From contig CM062804.1 in NCBI GenBank assembly GCA_031772625.1, positions 278,212,598-278,276,597 of the forward strand: a stretch of DNA of 64,000 nt. The letters run 5' to 3'. This DNA is from Pinus tabuliformis (Eukaryota; Streptophyta; Pinopsida; Pinales; Pinaceae). The notes under the pieces are model-generated. The model was not told the origin of the DNA. It made no database searches and was given only the letters and a program-made list of their open reading frames with translations. The stretch's first letter is position 1. Every line of letters starts with the position of its first letter. Made by a program: the position numbers and the translations under genes. Shown piece after piece: positions 43,413 through 55,501 of this stretch.

Positions 43413-45539
43413 CTGATACATATTTAGACAGGAATGCAACAAATTACAAAATGACCATAAATACAGAGATGCAACAGAAATAATACTTCATTTCATTAAT
43501 GTGAAATATTGAAATATGCTGACAAATAGAAATGGAAATAAACCAGCTAGGGAAATGGTAACTTATCTCTAAGAAGATATGTGAGGGCTACATGCCTCTC
43601 AACTGTGTTACAATGAGGCTTGAAGGCCTATTTATTGTTGAGAAGCAATGGAAAGCCCTAAACATCCAAAAATCTAACCATACGAGATCAAGTGCCAAAC
43701 TATGGGTCCCTTTTAGGTAAATTGGTACATCAACTTCCCAAGGTCGTAACTTTGGCATACAATCTGACGCGCAATATAGCTCGTTAGAAAGATCTGTCCG
43801 AGGACTATAACTTTGGGAAGAGGATCATCGGTCCATGGACCCATGTTGCTCCCAGTTTTCCCAAAAAACATTATTTAGTGCCTCAAAACGGCTCAGAAGT
43901 TTAAGACCCGAAAAACTACTAAAAATAGTAAATTTTGCTACAATTAAAGAAACTAGAAAACTGAATGCGACAGTTGTGGGTGTTGAAGTGGGATAGGTGG
44001 GTGGCCACCAACATCCATTTGGATCACATATGGACTAACGAGAGGTCACCATGTGGCGCCCTGTCATTGGGAAAAAATTTGTTAACAAGCCCAAAGGCCT
44101 CGGCAACCATCGAATCCACGAGCTGTCGCAATACAATCTAGAGCTCTACCATAATGCCACTAGTTAGTTCTTAACCATATGGGTATGGATTTACATTTAA
44201 ATTATGTGTTAATTGTTTGGAAAGTGTGGTCAGGTGTTAGCCCTAGTCCCTGGTCATAACCTCGTTCACAGGAACCTGGAGTTGGAGAAGTACAAGAGAG
44301 GGCAGGGATTGGGCCCCACCCCTAGTCATATCACCTCCCATGTGACCGAAGCAGAGGTGCAAGCGGAGAGGGAAGGTCATTTGGCCTTGGCCCTTAGTTA
44401 TCAGAACTACCCATACATTTGTTGCCGAAGGTTTGGGTGCTAGACCGATGGAGATGGGACGTTGGCCTTGACCCCAGCCACGTCATGCTACATGTGACCA
44501 AAACCCTGACAAGAAAGGTGCGAGCATCGGTCGGGGTGCACCGTTGGTCGCAACCCCCAATCTCATGGGTTCCATATGGCTCTATTTTTATGCACACGGG
44601 GTTATTGGGCAAATTAATGAGGCGAAAAATTGCACCTTTTGTGGGAAACAATTTCGCCTCCCAAACTATTTGAAGGGTGAAAATGTCACACAGGAGGTTT
44701 TGTCAAATTGTAGGATGGATATTAGAGCTTGGCTTAGAGAAGCATAACTTCCTCAAATTTGAACTTTTTTGAGCTCAATAAGACCCTATATGGGATTTTT
44801 CGAACATCCTGAACTCATTAGAAACATTTGTTTTCTAATTTGAGCAGTTTTGGAAGGACTTTTTGTAGGATTGAGCCTTTTAGTGCCAAAGAAAATTAGA
44901 AATTTGAAGTGGTTTTCAAGGAATTTTGAGCATGGAGAGGACCTTGAAGGGGTTTTATAGCCTTTTTATTTCATATGCAATAACTATGACTTTTGTAGTG
45001 AAACTATTCTTTGTTCTCATTTTGTGTTTTTGAGAGAAGCTCTTTTTAGTACTTCAATGTGGAGTTTTTGTACATTTGATTCTTGGTTTTCAGGTGGAGT
45101 ACAAGCACCTGATGTATGAGTCCTTTTCATGTTGAAATTTTCATGACTTTCTGTAAGGGGTCATATTTTTGGAGTGAGAATTATTTATAGGAGAATGTTT
45201 CTTTTTAGGAGAAACAAGAAACTCAATTATCAAGAATTTGCATATACTATCTTACCACTAGAATCAATAGAGCGGTCTAGCTATTGGAGCCTGACGAGGG
45301 ACGTAGCCCAAGAGGGGTGAACTCCATCATCAAATTTTGTTTTCCTCTCTTCATGTTTTTCCATTTTGAGTTGCATGTGAATGTGATACGTTTTAAAATT
45401 TCATATGAAAACTAACTCACCATCTTCACGAGATTATAAAACTTGTTTACCATTAAGACCCATTTTGTTTACTTGCAAAGCGTAAGAGGATGGTGAGTTT
45501 GGAGAAAGATAAATTCTCCTCCATTTTCAGATCACAAAG

Positions 45540-45802
45540 CCTCCAATTGTTCCACCTAAAGAGTACCAACATAAATGAAATTTTATATTATGATTCAATC
45601 CATATCAAAAATCTTTGATAAACTCCCCACACTTGAAAAATGAAAATATATTATTCAAAATGTTACAATATATGGCAGAGCCTAAATTCCATCAATATAA
45701 ACATTCATTAACATGACGTTTTAAGCAATTTTTTACAAATTTTAGTAACATATAATAATAAATTGGAAAATTGTCTTATTAATTACAATTCAAGCACTTA
45801 AT
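45540..45802. other. AT-rich sequence without genes
   Basis: Host or older repeat DNA into which the LINE inserted. Nothing else seen. Confidence 0.5.
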
Positions 45803-45821
45803 AATAACAAAATCATAAATT
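45803..45821. repeat. Target-site duplication of the LINE (19 bp)
   Basis: AATAACAAAATCATAAATT here is repeated at 52334-52352, directly after the A-rich tail. The A-run makes the first one or two bases ambiguous. Confidence 0.93.
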
Positions 45822-45978
45822 GAATTGCATTCAGATTCCATGCTCGGCAACGGAGGGCTCGACTGCTAGGGTTCTGACCACAACTCAGACGGCGCAGTCT
45901 GCACAGATCAGGTTACCATCACGGGCCTGACCTCTAGCTCTGTTTCGACTAAGCAATTCAGGGTTCTATCGCAGGGCA

Positions 45979-47571
45979 ATGGACTCACCCCAGGGGGGGG
46001 CGTCAACGCCCTCCCCCAAAGCAAACACCTCGCAGCAAGGACCTGAACGGACGATTGTGTTTGGTTCTGTTGATGAGGAAGTGATAAACAAGGAGAACCC
46101 GCAACAATACGGGCACAATGAGACAGGCAGTCAGGGGGACAAGACCGGCGTCACACCCGGAAGAAAGGACAAACCAGAGGAAGTTTCGAAGGTCTCTTCG
46201 ACTACATGCAAACCAATAGCAACCGAACGGCCCAGAATAGAGCTGTCGGGACAGAAGATTGAAGAACGAATCCAATACATGAGGGATCATGCCCTCATCG
46301 GGAAATTTATAGGGTTCTGGCCGACAGAAAAAGCCCTATATGGTTGGATTGCAGCGAAGTGGAAACCCAAAGGAGACGTGACTCTGCAGCTAGGGCCGAA
46401 AGGGTTCTTTACTGCGATTTTCTTTTGCCTTGAAGACAAATACAGAATCCTGGGTCAAGGGCCTTAATTTTTCAACTCAGCTGCACTGTATTTAAGGGAA
46501 TGGATAGCCATATTTAATCCGGACAAGGAAGACCTCACCTGGGCGCCAGTCTGGATCAGAATGTACTCACTTCCAGATGAGTACTGGGATGAAGATATTC
46601 TCAAAGACATAGGAAATGGATTAGGGGAATACATAAAAGTGGCAGAAGAAACAAAAATGCACAGATACACATCCTATGCTCGCATCTGCGTCTTTATGCG
46701 CCTGGACAAAGCCCTGCCAGAATCGGTAAGTCTCTCTCACCGTGACAATGAATGGATTCAACCCTTGGATTATGAACATGTCCCTTTTCGTTGCCGAAAA
46801 TGCCACGCTCTCGGGCATCTATTCAGGGACTGTCCCCTAAATGCCAAAGCTAATGCTCCTGAACCCTCAGACTCCTTGACCCATGATGGCTTCACCAAAG
46901 CACCTAGCCGCAAACGAGCGCACAAAAAACCTTCAACCGGGAAAAAGCCCCAGCAAGACAATGCCCCTGGCCCTGCTATAAGGAACAGCTTTGAAATTCT
47001 AGCTCAGACCTCGGAAGAGCAAATCCCGTTCTCCAAGCCCAGCTCCGCACCCCCTTCCTCCTCCTCCCAGCCTCCTCCTTCAGCCTCCCCCTCTGAACAT
47101 CAAACCCCCAAAGTTACACTGGCGAACCCCAAGGAAGGTCGAAAGGAACCTGCAGAAAAAGACAATGAAATGGACGTAGATGGAACTCCAGATCCCCTCC
47201 AAAGCTTAGATATTTCCACTGAAGGAAATAGCCAGGTGCAACAGATGGATGAAGAACCAGAAAGTATAGATCTGCACGGACTAGACATTTTAGAACTAGA
47301 ATTAGCATGCAAAAAGAAGGCTTACGACAGTATCCCAGAGCTTCAGCTCAACAAACTGGAAGTGGTCATCTCTAGGGCTTATCAGCAGCAACAGCTAGGC
47401 ATCCAGCCAGGAAGTCAATGGGATGGAGGCCTTCCCCCAAAAGACTCCAAAAAGAGGGGAAGAAGAACTGATCTCCAGCGAACAATAGCGATAGGGAAAA
47501 TCCTGGTGGACTCAGGCAGGTATGCTAAATTGACGAAGTACTATAAACCCTCTATTAATAGTGAATCATGA
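45979..47571 (+). pseudogene. LINE ORF1 (RNA-binding gag-like protein), one internal stop
   Basis: One frame of 531 codons broken only by TAA at 46465-46467, where the family has an aromatic residue (GQGP-stop-FFNSA). Domains: an N-terminal disordered segment; a DUF4283-type RRM-like domain (about residues 90-215: IGKFIGFWPTEKALYGWIAA to ARICVFMRLD); a CCHC knuckle CRKCHALGHLFRDC (about 272-285); a long Pro/Ser-rich linker; and an acidic to basic C-terminus. ORF1 proteins coat LINE RNA. The stop TGA overlaps the ATG of ORF2, the usual arrangement. Confidence 0.88.
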
Positions 47572-48278
47572 AGCTCATTTCATGGAACCTAAGGGGGCTC
47601 AACAGCCCAGGAAAACTCAGAATGTTAAAAAATATGATAAAAATGGAAAAGCCGCAACTATGCTTTCTCCAGGAAACCAAGTGTAACAGCTCTACACTAG
47701 GCAGTATCCTCTCTAAAGCATGGCCAGGTTGTCAATCGGTGGCAGTGGATGCATCTGGCGCATCAGGGGGGCTTGCCATTGCATGGAACACACAAGCGCT
47801 TACTCTCTCTGATTTCCACGCTTCTCATCACCTCATCCAGGCTGCCTTCCACATTTTAGGCACCAATATTCATGGAAACCTCTCAAATGTCTATTTCCCG
47901 CAGGAAGCAGGAAACAAAATAGCTCTTCTCAACACCATAGAAGCTCTGAATAACAATAGGAGGCATCCACTATGGATTATTGGAGGGGATTTTAACATGA
48001 TCACTAAGTTGGAGGAAAAGATTGGGGGAAGAACTAGATTGGAACAGGAAAACACCCATTTCAAAGACTTCATCCAGAACACCTCTCTTATAGATTTGCA
48101 TTTTTGCAATGGCACTTTCACTTGGAGCAATCGAAGAGCAGGAAAGCATCAAATCGCTTCCAAACTGGATCATTTCCTCATATCAGATAATTCGGTTCAC
48201 TTAGGAGGAGACATAACAGCTGCCATTCTTCCCCACTCAGGCTCGGATCACTGGCCAATTGCCCTCCAGTGGCAATGA
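47568..48278 (+). pseudogene. LINE ORF2, AP endonuclease domain
   Basis: Reads MKLISWNLRGLNSPGKLR (catalytic Asn), CFLQETKC (catalytic Glu), WIIGGDFNMI (Asp-Asn pair) and GSDHWPIALQW (Asp-His), so all endonuclease motifs are intact. This domain nicks the target DNA to prime reverse transcription. TGA at 48276-48278 separates it from the linker that continues in the same frame (FCFEEFWLTHPSFKDFV). Confidence 0.9.
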
Positions 48279-50419
48279 CCAGGCAACTCCACCAGAAGAC
48301 CCTTTTGCTTCGAAGAGTTCTGGCTCACCCATCCATCTTTCAAAGACTTTGTCAAAACAACTTGGACAACCTTCACTCCGCCAGAAGGCTCCAAGATGTT
48401 CCAGTTCCAACAGAAACTCAAATATTTAAAATACCATCTAAAGCGTTGGAACAATGAGACCTTTGGAAACATCTTTAAGGCGCAACATGACTTAAATAAG
48501 GAAATGGCGAAACTCCAGCAAAAAATAAGCAGAGGGGGTCACACAAAGGGACCCTGGAGCAGGAGCAGCGCATCCACAACTAGCTGGAGGAGAGGAGAAA
48601 GCAGGAGGAGATATATTGGAAGCAAAAGTCCAGGATCAGATGGCTGAAAGAGGGCGAACGAAACACCAAATTCTTCCACCGAACCACTGTTCAATGAAGA
48701 ATGCACAACAACATCCCTTTCATTCAAAAACAAGGAGGGGCAAAAGCAGAACAACATGAGGAAATTGAGGAGGAGTTCCTTAATCACTTCAAGCAAGTTC
48801 ATCTAGAGCCCGATGCAGACAGGCAACCTGCAATAGATATAATTACACATAATGTGCCAAAGTTAATCATGGAGGAACATAATGAACTTCTCCTCTGCCC
48901 TATACTTACTCAGGAGGTGGACACGGCCATGTCCCAGCTCAAGGAAGGAAAAGCCCCTGGCCCGGACGGCTTCACCACAACTTTCTTTCACACTTTCTGG
49001 GAGCTGATAAAATTGGAGGTCTGGCAAGTTGTAGAGGAATCGAGAGCTCTTCATTGGCTGCTTCCCTCACTCAATTCAACTTTCATTGCCCTTATACCAA
49101 AAGAGGCGGATTCAATCACCCCGGACAAATTCAGGCCGATTTCTCTTTGCAACGTCATATACAAAGTCATCTCCAAAGTTATCGCCAACAGGTTAAAGCC
49201 CCTCTTGCCACTGCTCATCTCTCCGGAACAATCTGGATATGTGGAAGGGAGACAGATCATGGATGGCATTATCCTCTCGCATGAGATCATACACTCCCTC
49301 AAGCAGTCCAATCAGGCAGGTATGATTCTAAAGCTTGATCTTTCTAAGGCTTTTGATAAACTCAGTTTGACTTACATTCAGCAAATGCTAATTGCCTTTG
49401 GATTATGTCCCATGTGGATCCGTTGGATCATGAGTCTTATCTCCTCCTCCTTCTTCTCCATTCTCGTCAACTGGATCCCTTCTCGCCCCTTCAAACCCTC
49501 CCGAGGAATCAGGCAAGGTGATCCCCTCTCCTCCTTCCTCTTTGTTTTAATGGCTGAAGGCCTGGGTTGTCACATTAAACAAGCCCTCCTCTCTCAACAG
49601 CTCAAAGGTCTCTCCATTCACCACTCCCCAACTATATCTCATCAGCAGTTTGTTGATGACACCATGCTCTTTGGCTACCCTTATATCTAGGAAGCCTCCC
49701 GCTTGAAAGCCCTGCTCAATGACTTCTCTAAAGCCTCAGGAACCAGCATCAATAGCTCCAAATCGCAGATCTTTTTCTTTCACACCCCTCCCGTCGTTAA
49801 GACTGTTGTTGCTCGAATCCTGGGATTCCCCATTGCAACTCTCCCCTCTAAATACCTTGGAGCCCCCCTCTCTGCCTCAGCCATCAAGCATTCCTCCTGG
49901 CGTACTCTCATTGAGAAGCTCGAATCCTGTCTCAACCTCTGGACGCACAGAGCTCTGAACTTGGCCAGTCGTGTAGTGCTCATAAAGTCAGTTCTTCAGG
50001 CAATGCCGCTCTACTTATTCTCAATCCTAGCGGCGCCAAAATGGGTTCTAAAAAGAATTAGGGATCTTCAGCGAGGATTCCTCTGGGGAAACACGGCAAC
50101 AAACCGCAAATGGGCCCTGGTAAAATGGACCACTGTATGCACGCCCAAAGAAAAAGGGGGCATTGGCCTGAGAGATCCCGCGCATAGCAACGCCATCATG
50201 AGCGCAAAAATCTGGTGGCAATGGCTCTCTAACCCAGAAAAACCTTGGGCCACAATTTGGACGGCCAAATACGCCAATCACAGACCCCAGGAGGAGCTCA
50301 TCAGGTTCACTCCCAATGACAAAGGCTCGCTAATTTGGAATGCGGCCAAACAACACTTCCAGTTGATACAACAGCATAGTTTTTGGGAGGTAAGAAATGG
50401 CAGAACTGCACGATTCTAG
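48279..50419 (+). pseudogene. LINE ORF2, linker and reverse transcriptase
   Basis: The linker stays in the endonuclease frame to about 48535, then shifts to the frame used by the RT, with TAG at 48581 and TGA near 48695. RT blocks: PGPDGFTTTFFHTFWE, FRPISLCNVIYKVI, LDLSKAFDKL, GIRQGDPLSSFLF and the catalytic FVDD at 49649-49660 (usual Y/F-A/V-DD). TAG stops at 49688 and 50417, the latter where the family has Trp (RF-stop-IDAWN). All catalytic Asp residues are present, so only a few point mutations separate this from an intact ORF. Confidence 0.9.
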
Positions 50420-50870
50420 ATAGATGCCTGGAACCAAATGCCACAGCTCAGCCGCATTCTTAATCCACCTCCGAACTTCATTGGGGAGGAGCAGCAACAA
50501 GAAAAGATTCGGCAATATTGGACTCAGGAGACAGAGCAAGGCTTCAGGAAATGGAAACAGGGTAACCAGTTAATCACAAATGAAAATCACCAAATCGTTG
50601 AGGAGATGGAAAGGGTACATTCTATGATGGGGGTACCAGCCTAAAGGCGCCTTCACCACATCTGAGGCCTACAAAATCATGTGCAATAACCCTGCTCCCC
50701 CTGACCAAATTTGGAGCAAAATCTGGGGGCTCGGATCTTGGCCCAAAGTCTCCTACTTCCTTTGGCTGGTAGGACATCAGAGAATCCTCACATGGGATAA
50801 ACTCAAGTGCATAAATTTTCATGGCCCCTCATGGGAATTGCAATTAATACAAATGGAGGGGCCATGAAAA
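50420..50870 (+). pseudogene. LINE ORF2, C-terminal zinc-binding region (zf-RVT), truncated
   Basis: The frame continues to TAA at 50642-50644; then, in another frame, 50679-50867 reads SEAYKIMCNNPAPPDQIWSK and PKVSYFLWLVGHQRILTWDK, the start of the zf-RVT domain. The Cys-rich end is missing: the sequence turns back on itself in the inverted duplication at 50725-50961. Confidence 0.75.
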
Positions 50871-50961
50871 TTTCTGCGCCTGAGTTTATCCCATGTGAGG
50901 ATTCTCTGATGTCCTACCAACCAAAGGAAGTAGGAGACTTTGGGCCAAGATCCGAGCCCCC
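50725..50961. repeat. 106-bp inverted duplication with a 25-nt spacer
   Basis: Arm 50725-50830 and arm 50856-50961 are reverse complements with about five mismatches. Example: GGCTCGGATCTTGGCCCAAA at 50729 returns as its complement ending near 50957. Spacer 50831-50855. The left arm is the normal ORF2 sequence; the right arm is the inverted copy. Confidence 0.95.
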
Positions 50962-51275
50962 ATGAAAAACTGGATATTATATTGAATCATGATCAGGAAC
51001 AGGAATGCACTCATCTGGTCCAAAGAGATGTGGCTCCCCCGGATGCGGGTGATAGCATGGATGGGACGCGCGTTTAAATGCGGCCACACTCCAGCCATGC
51101 GTAGTCGCAAGGAAAACACATGGGCACAGGCCTGTCTTCGGCCGTGCGGGAGTGGTCTGTTTGATATTTACCAAAAGAGCTTAAATGCTCTGGCCGCTCT
51201 TCGGCTCGCATGGAGGTTGCAGTAATGGCGGACGGGTTTTGAGGTGGAGGCAGTTATGATAAAAGCAATGGTGGG

Positions 51276-51975
51276 TTGGGCTTCACTGCGCTGGTTCGCG
51301 GCCTGTTCATGGTTCTACCTCAGGGTATGTTTGTGCAACCTCTGGAGCTGCGAGCAGTTCCAAGCGGCTGTCTTTCCGTCTGGGCCAATTCGCCATCTGT
51401 TTGTGGTCTCCCCGAGACTGGTTTGATTCTCTATTTCGCGTTGCGCATTATCCATTTGGACCCTGCAATTATGGTTAGGCGTCGACAACGAATGCTCAGC
51501 CGTCGAGGCACCTCCCGTGGAGGGTCTTCGCGCCCTCCAGTAGATGATACCTCTCCCCATTGCTGCCATTGCATTTGCCATCGTACCCTTGAAGCCAACC
51601 CCCTTCAGTCAAGTCAATTCCTGGACTCAAGCGCTCCTGATTTTGCTTCCTCGCCCGCCTTCGGCTCTGCCATTTTCAATTTCAACAGTTCTTTGAACTG
51701 CCCCCGGATCAACGCCCATGTGTCGGTTCTCTTCATCGAAGAATACCCGGATGGCAGCGATACTCAAGACAGACGGGGGAAGCAGCCAGCTGACAGCTCG
51801 GAGAAAGTCATGAAGACGCCCGCTGCAGATCCAGAGAATGTCTCAAACGCCCTCTGGCTCAGGAGGCGATGATCTGCAAAAGAGAAGACGTCAACATGGA
51901 AATCGTTCCCACTGCAGCGGAGCTGGAGGAATACGGGTGGTGCCGGGTGGTTGAGGAGGAACATGACGAATAGCG
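51276..51975 (+). CDS. Coding-looking segment in the LINE 3' region, unknown function
   Basis: Open for 198 codons (51276-51872); the first convincing ATG is 51472. It contains a basic start MVRRRQRMLSRRGTSRGGSS, a Cys/His cluster PHCCHCICHR, and an acidic middle. In the next frame the sequence continues plausibly as KREDVNMEIVPTAAELEEYG and ends WCRVVEEEHDE before TAG (about 51973), suggesting a single-base frameshift near 51850. I do not recognise the protein. It could be an extra LINE ORF, a captured host fragment, or a chance reading in GC-rich 3' UTR. Confidence 0.3.
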
Positions 51976-52333
51976 GCGCCTTCGTTCCAGGTCTCTGCGG
52001 CACATCTGTTAGGACTTTCGGCCTCTCTCGCTGTTTTGGTTATGTTTTGGTTTTTATGTTTATGTTATGATGGCATACTGTCTATGTTTGGGTCTTGGGT
52101 ACCAGAATCTTTTTCTATGGTTGGGAAGTTTATGTTTCCCCTGCACGGGATTAATCTGATGTTCTGCTGGCGCCCCTGCGAGGGCTGGTTTATTTTTGGT
52201 CTGGTTAATTCCTCGGACATTGCAGTCTTAGCTGTTCCACGCTGCCATTACAGGCAACTGGTTCTTTCTGTCTTGAAATGATGTAACTGTTTTCTGTTTA
52301 TGTATATAATAGAATAGTTTTAACGAGAAAAAA
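51976..52333 (+). other. LINE 3' UTR and A-rich tail
   Basis: T/G-rich untranslated sequence ending TATATAATAGAATAG, TTTTAACGAG and eight or more A residues. This resembles the 3' ends of plant L1 elements. Confidence 0.7.
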
Positions 52334-52484
52334 AATAACAAAATCATAAATTATTTATGATTTTCCAATTTTAAATGTTGATAAAATCTCAATCCATAAA
52401 TTCAAAATACTATCTCAGTGAAATATCTCAATGCACAAGTAAAACCACTTCAGAAAAGTTCTCGAGACGATAGAAACACGACAC

Positions 52485-52826
52485 TAGCATGCCGAGTAAT
52501 CCCTGTTTTCTATTTTGTTTCATGAGGTTTAGCATGCCGAGCAATCCATGTTTTCTATTTTGTTTCATTCTAAAACCTCATAGGACAGGAAACATTATTT
52601 CGGTTATAGCCATATTGACCAAATGGACAATTCGAGATATCGATGTTGCTTGTGTACACACTCCTGAGTTAGTTTAAAACTTTTTTGGCCATCTATGAGC
52701 TCGCCCTATCTGCATCTTATCATAAATTCCTCCGAGTACTTCTCACTTAGTTTAAAACTTTTTTACCCATCTATGAGCTCACCCTACCCGCATCTTATGA
52801 TAAATTCCTCTTAGTACTTTTTACTT
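52485..52826 (+). repeat. Two neighbouring tandem duplications
   Basis: 45-bp period with TAGCATGCCGAG and TTTTCTATTTTGTTTCAT (52485-52567). 78-bp period with AGTTTAAAACTTTTTT and CATCTATGAGCTC (52671-52826). Confidence 0.85.
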
Positions 52827-53674
52827 CTGCGTTTTCGTGAAGCTTTGATAGTTGTATATGATAGTAGATAAGTTGTAGATTATTAAATGATATTTGTGTA
52901 GTTAAATATATATTATATGTATTTTTTTTACATAGTTTTAAATAGTTAGCAAATGTTAATAAATACCGATTCATAATAAATAAGTGAAGAATACATCATA
53001 CATATGATGTTATTAAAATTACAAATTTAAATAAATTATAACTTCATTTTTATTATAATTTTAATAATGATTATTAATGAAAAAAAGAATTAATATATAA
53101 GTAAATACATACATATCCAAGAAACCGCTCACATATTGTTAACACTGGAGATTCAACCCATTTTATGATTGAAATTATTAATTTGAAAATTTACTTTGTT
53201 ACAATATCATGGGTCCCAAAATTATAGCTTACCAATATCAGATGCTTAAAAAACTATATCTCATTTCATATGATACTTATTGATAAGACATTTTTTTAAT
53301 TAATAAATTTAATTAAAAGGAAAAAAATGACATACTTTGGAGATAAATATCAACCTTTACATTTTGTACACAGCTAATAATATTCTAAAATATTTTATGG
53401 AGGTTAAATCTCTACCATCAATTATAATTATTTATAATTAAATTAAAATATCAAAATCTTATTTCAAAATAAACACATAACGATTACATATTTTTATATT
53501 GTTGATATAAAAATATTTTTTTTTTAATGAAAATAGTATTATTATACAAAATATATTAAGTCAATTACATTGAATATTAATAAAAAAAATTGAGTATACT
53601 AGACAATCTAATTTCTACTATAATTCTTCTTATATAATTGTGAGTATAAAAATACTTAAATGTACGTTAGTGAT

Positions 53675-53678
<4 letters not shown>

Positions 53679-53734
<56 letters not shown>
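53679..53734 (+). repeat. (AT)n microsatellite
   Basis: 28 AT units without interruption. Confidence 0.95.
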
Positions 53735-53736
<2 letters not shown>

Positions 53737-55501
53737 GTTATTATTATTATGATTATTTAAGAAATTAGTATACACTAGATAATACAAATTAATAATATTA
53801 AATGATAACAAAATAATATATCATAATGAGTAATATTAATTATTAATGAACAAATTTTTTTACAAATTACCAATAAATATTAAAACAAATTGTGTCAAAA
53901 ATCATAATAACATATTGAAATAGAAAAGTTATAAATAATAACAACTAATCAATTCCATTCTTTTTTGTAAGTTAGATGTCTCCTCCTAGTGCACTTATTT
54001 GTATATAGGTGGTTTTATTAATGAAACTCTTTCTCAATCGGTCGTGCCAATGAGACTAGACAAATAAGCAATTCCATTGATAGTATTCTAAATCCAAAAT
54101 TATTTATATAACAACCATTTAGTATTAACTAGAGGGAAAAATATAATATTAATTAAAAATAAATAAATAAAATCAGTTTGTAAAACTTCATTCAAGTATT
54201 GTAACGACAACTTAGTGAGTGGGTAAATCTAAAAATATGAATGAAGCTTTGTAAGTTGGATGATATCATTTTTGGAAGCAACATGAAAATCATTAACAAT
54301 ATGTGGAATTTCCTTAGTTATAAGACCTGGAGGAGTAGGATAATTTGAAAAATCCATGTCATTGGTCAACATAATCCTTCCCTATAGTTTTTGAATGGAT
54401 GATGAAATGGAAGACTGCTCTTTGGTTTGATAATTTGCATTCCATAACCACAGTTAGCCATCTCCTTTTAAAAACAAATAATGCAATTTTTTTTTGTTCA
54501 ACCAAAAAAACATCTAATAACTTCAAACTTTTGTGTTTCATATTGTTTTGAGATAGTTATTCTAGAATAATCCCATCATCAATTTTTTATGTGTGATTAT
54601 TCCCAAATAACTATCTCAAAATAAAATATTATTTTTAGTTAATTAATAATTATAATGGTTTCATTGGAATAAAATAAAATAAAATGGTTTCCATAATGAC
54701 AAGTAAAATATTTTTTTATAATATAAAAATAATTTTATTCCAATTGAAGTTATCAACGTTAAAAGAATTTGCAAATATAAAATATGAAGTGAATCTCATT
54801 CACACAATCTGCATGAAAGGAATTTATAGATAGCAATGCATATGGTAAGTTGAAAAAAAGTAAATGTATCATTTCTCGTGTATGACATAGGTTATGGGCT
54901 TCTAGGTTTCACATACTACTGCACCCATGTCCCAAGTGTATTTGGATCACTTTTATCATACAAATTTCATCATCGAATAACTTAGAAGTTGAAGCATCTT
55001 AAAGATAAATAGTATCAAGACTCTGAATGTAAATTATATATTTGTAATTTTTCTTATAATCTTAAAAAAACAATAATAATGAATGTGCCACTTTCTATAT
55101 CAAGACTATGAATGTAAAGTATATATATGTAATTCTTCATATAATATCTACAAAAAAAATCTAATATTCCACTCTCACTATGTGTTATATGATCTACCCC
55201 TAAGACATGATAACAACTTTTGCAATGAGAAGACTATAATTGAACAAGCACAAAACCTAAAATCATTGTTCAACATGCATGTTCTCAGCCTAATGGATAA
55301 GAAAACCTATACCCTAGCATATTCGCATTTAGTTAGGTTAGTTATGGGATAACCTATAGAACTTGCACAGAAAAAAATTAGTTCCACTTTTCCAATAAAT
55401 AAATACATTAGATTGTCATGGAAGCTTAGTCCCTGCCACTTAAGTGGACATTATGCTTTCATAAAGATTGCAAATTGATAGATGAAATGAATAATTTAAT
55501 T

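Larger units (their letters stand above)
40515..44026 (-). mobile_element. Ty3/gypsy deletion derivative
   Basis: LTRs 40515-41151 and 43414-44026 (start TGATMCA-like, end GATCA), flanked by CACAT (40510-40514) and CATAT (44027-44031). Primer site and coding sequence read on the - strand. Between the LTRs only 2.26 kb remain: gag, protease and a short fused RT-integrase ORF. The RT, RNase H and integrase cores are missing. The left LTR contains an A-run followed by GAA repeats (about 40550-40580). Confidence 0.88.
30747..45534 (+). mobile_element. Large gag-only LTR retrotransposon with three later insertions
   Basis: LTRs at 30747-32921 and 40156-45534 start TGATCTG and end CARATCA and are homologous end to end once the insertions are removed (about 1.87 kb each). 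The 5' LTR is followed by a tRNA-iMet-type primer site; the 3' LTR is preceded by a purine tract, so the element reads on the + strand. Flanking 5-mers are CAATT and CAAAG, so any duplication has decayed. The interior codes only for a gag-like protein with a G-patch. Insertions: MITE 31128-31437, short LTR element 33314-38571, gypsy derivative 40515-44026. Confidence 0.85.
40156..45534 (+). repeat. 3' LTR of the gag-only element, split by a gypsy derivative
   Basis: LTR sequence is 40156-40514 and 44027-45534. It ends CAGATCA. Open stretches at 44213-44747 lie inside the LTR and are not genes. Confidence 0.82.
45822..52333 (+). mobile_element. Full-length L1-type LINE
   Basis: 6.5 kb between 19-bp duplications: 5' UTR 45822-45978, ORF1 45979-47571, ORF2 from 47568 (overlapping by ATGA), a 3' region to 52333 with a short A-run (GAGAAAAAAAA). 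Its higher GC content contrasts sharply with the surrounding AT-rich DNA. It is the youngest-looking large element by ORF integrity, but it carries several stops, one frameshift region and a 106-bp inverted duplication. Confidence 0.92.
52353..55501. other. AT-rich sequence without genes
   Basis: No gene recognised. Local duplications: 45-bp units at 52485 and 52530; 78-bp units at 52671 and 52749; about 85-bp spaced units at 55013 and 55098. On the - strand, 54250-54540 has protein-like readings in two frames that I cannot identify. Confidence 0.55.

Noticed and set aside
44213-44747. Three overlapping open frames
   Set aside because: All are inside the 3' LTR of the gag-only element and are not open in the 5' LTR.
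54250-54541. Gene on the - strand
   Set aside because: Protein-like readings in two frames but stops in each, no recognisable motif and strong AT bias.
55083-55352. 89-codon gene on the + strand
   Set aside because: Starts inside a local duplication (units at 55013 and 55098) and matches nothing; composition follows the AT-rich background.
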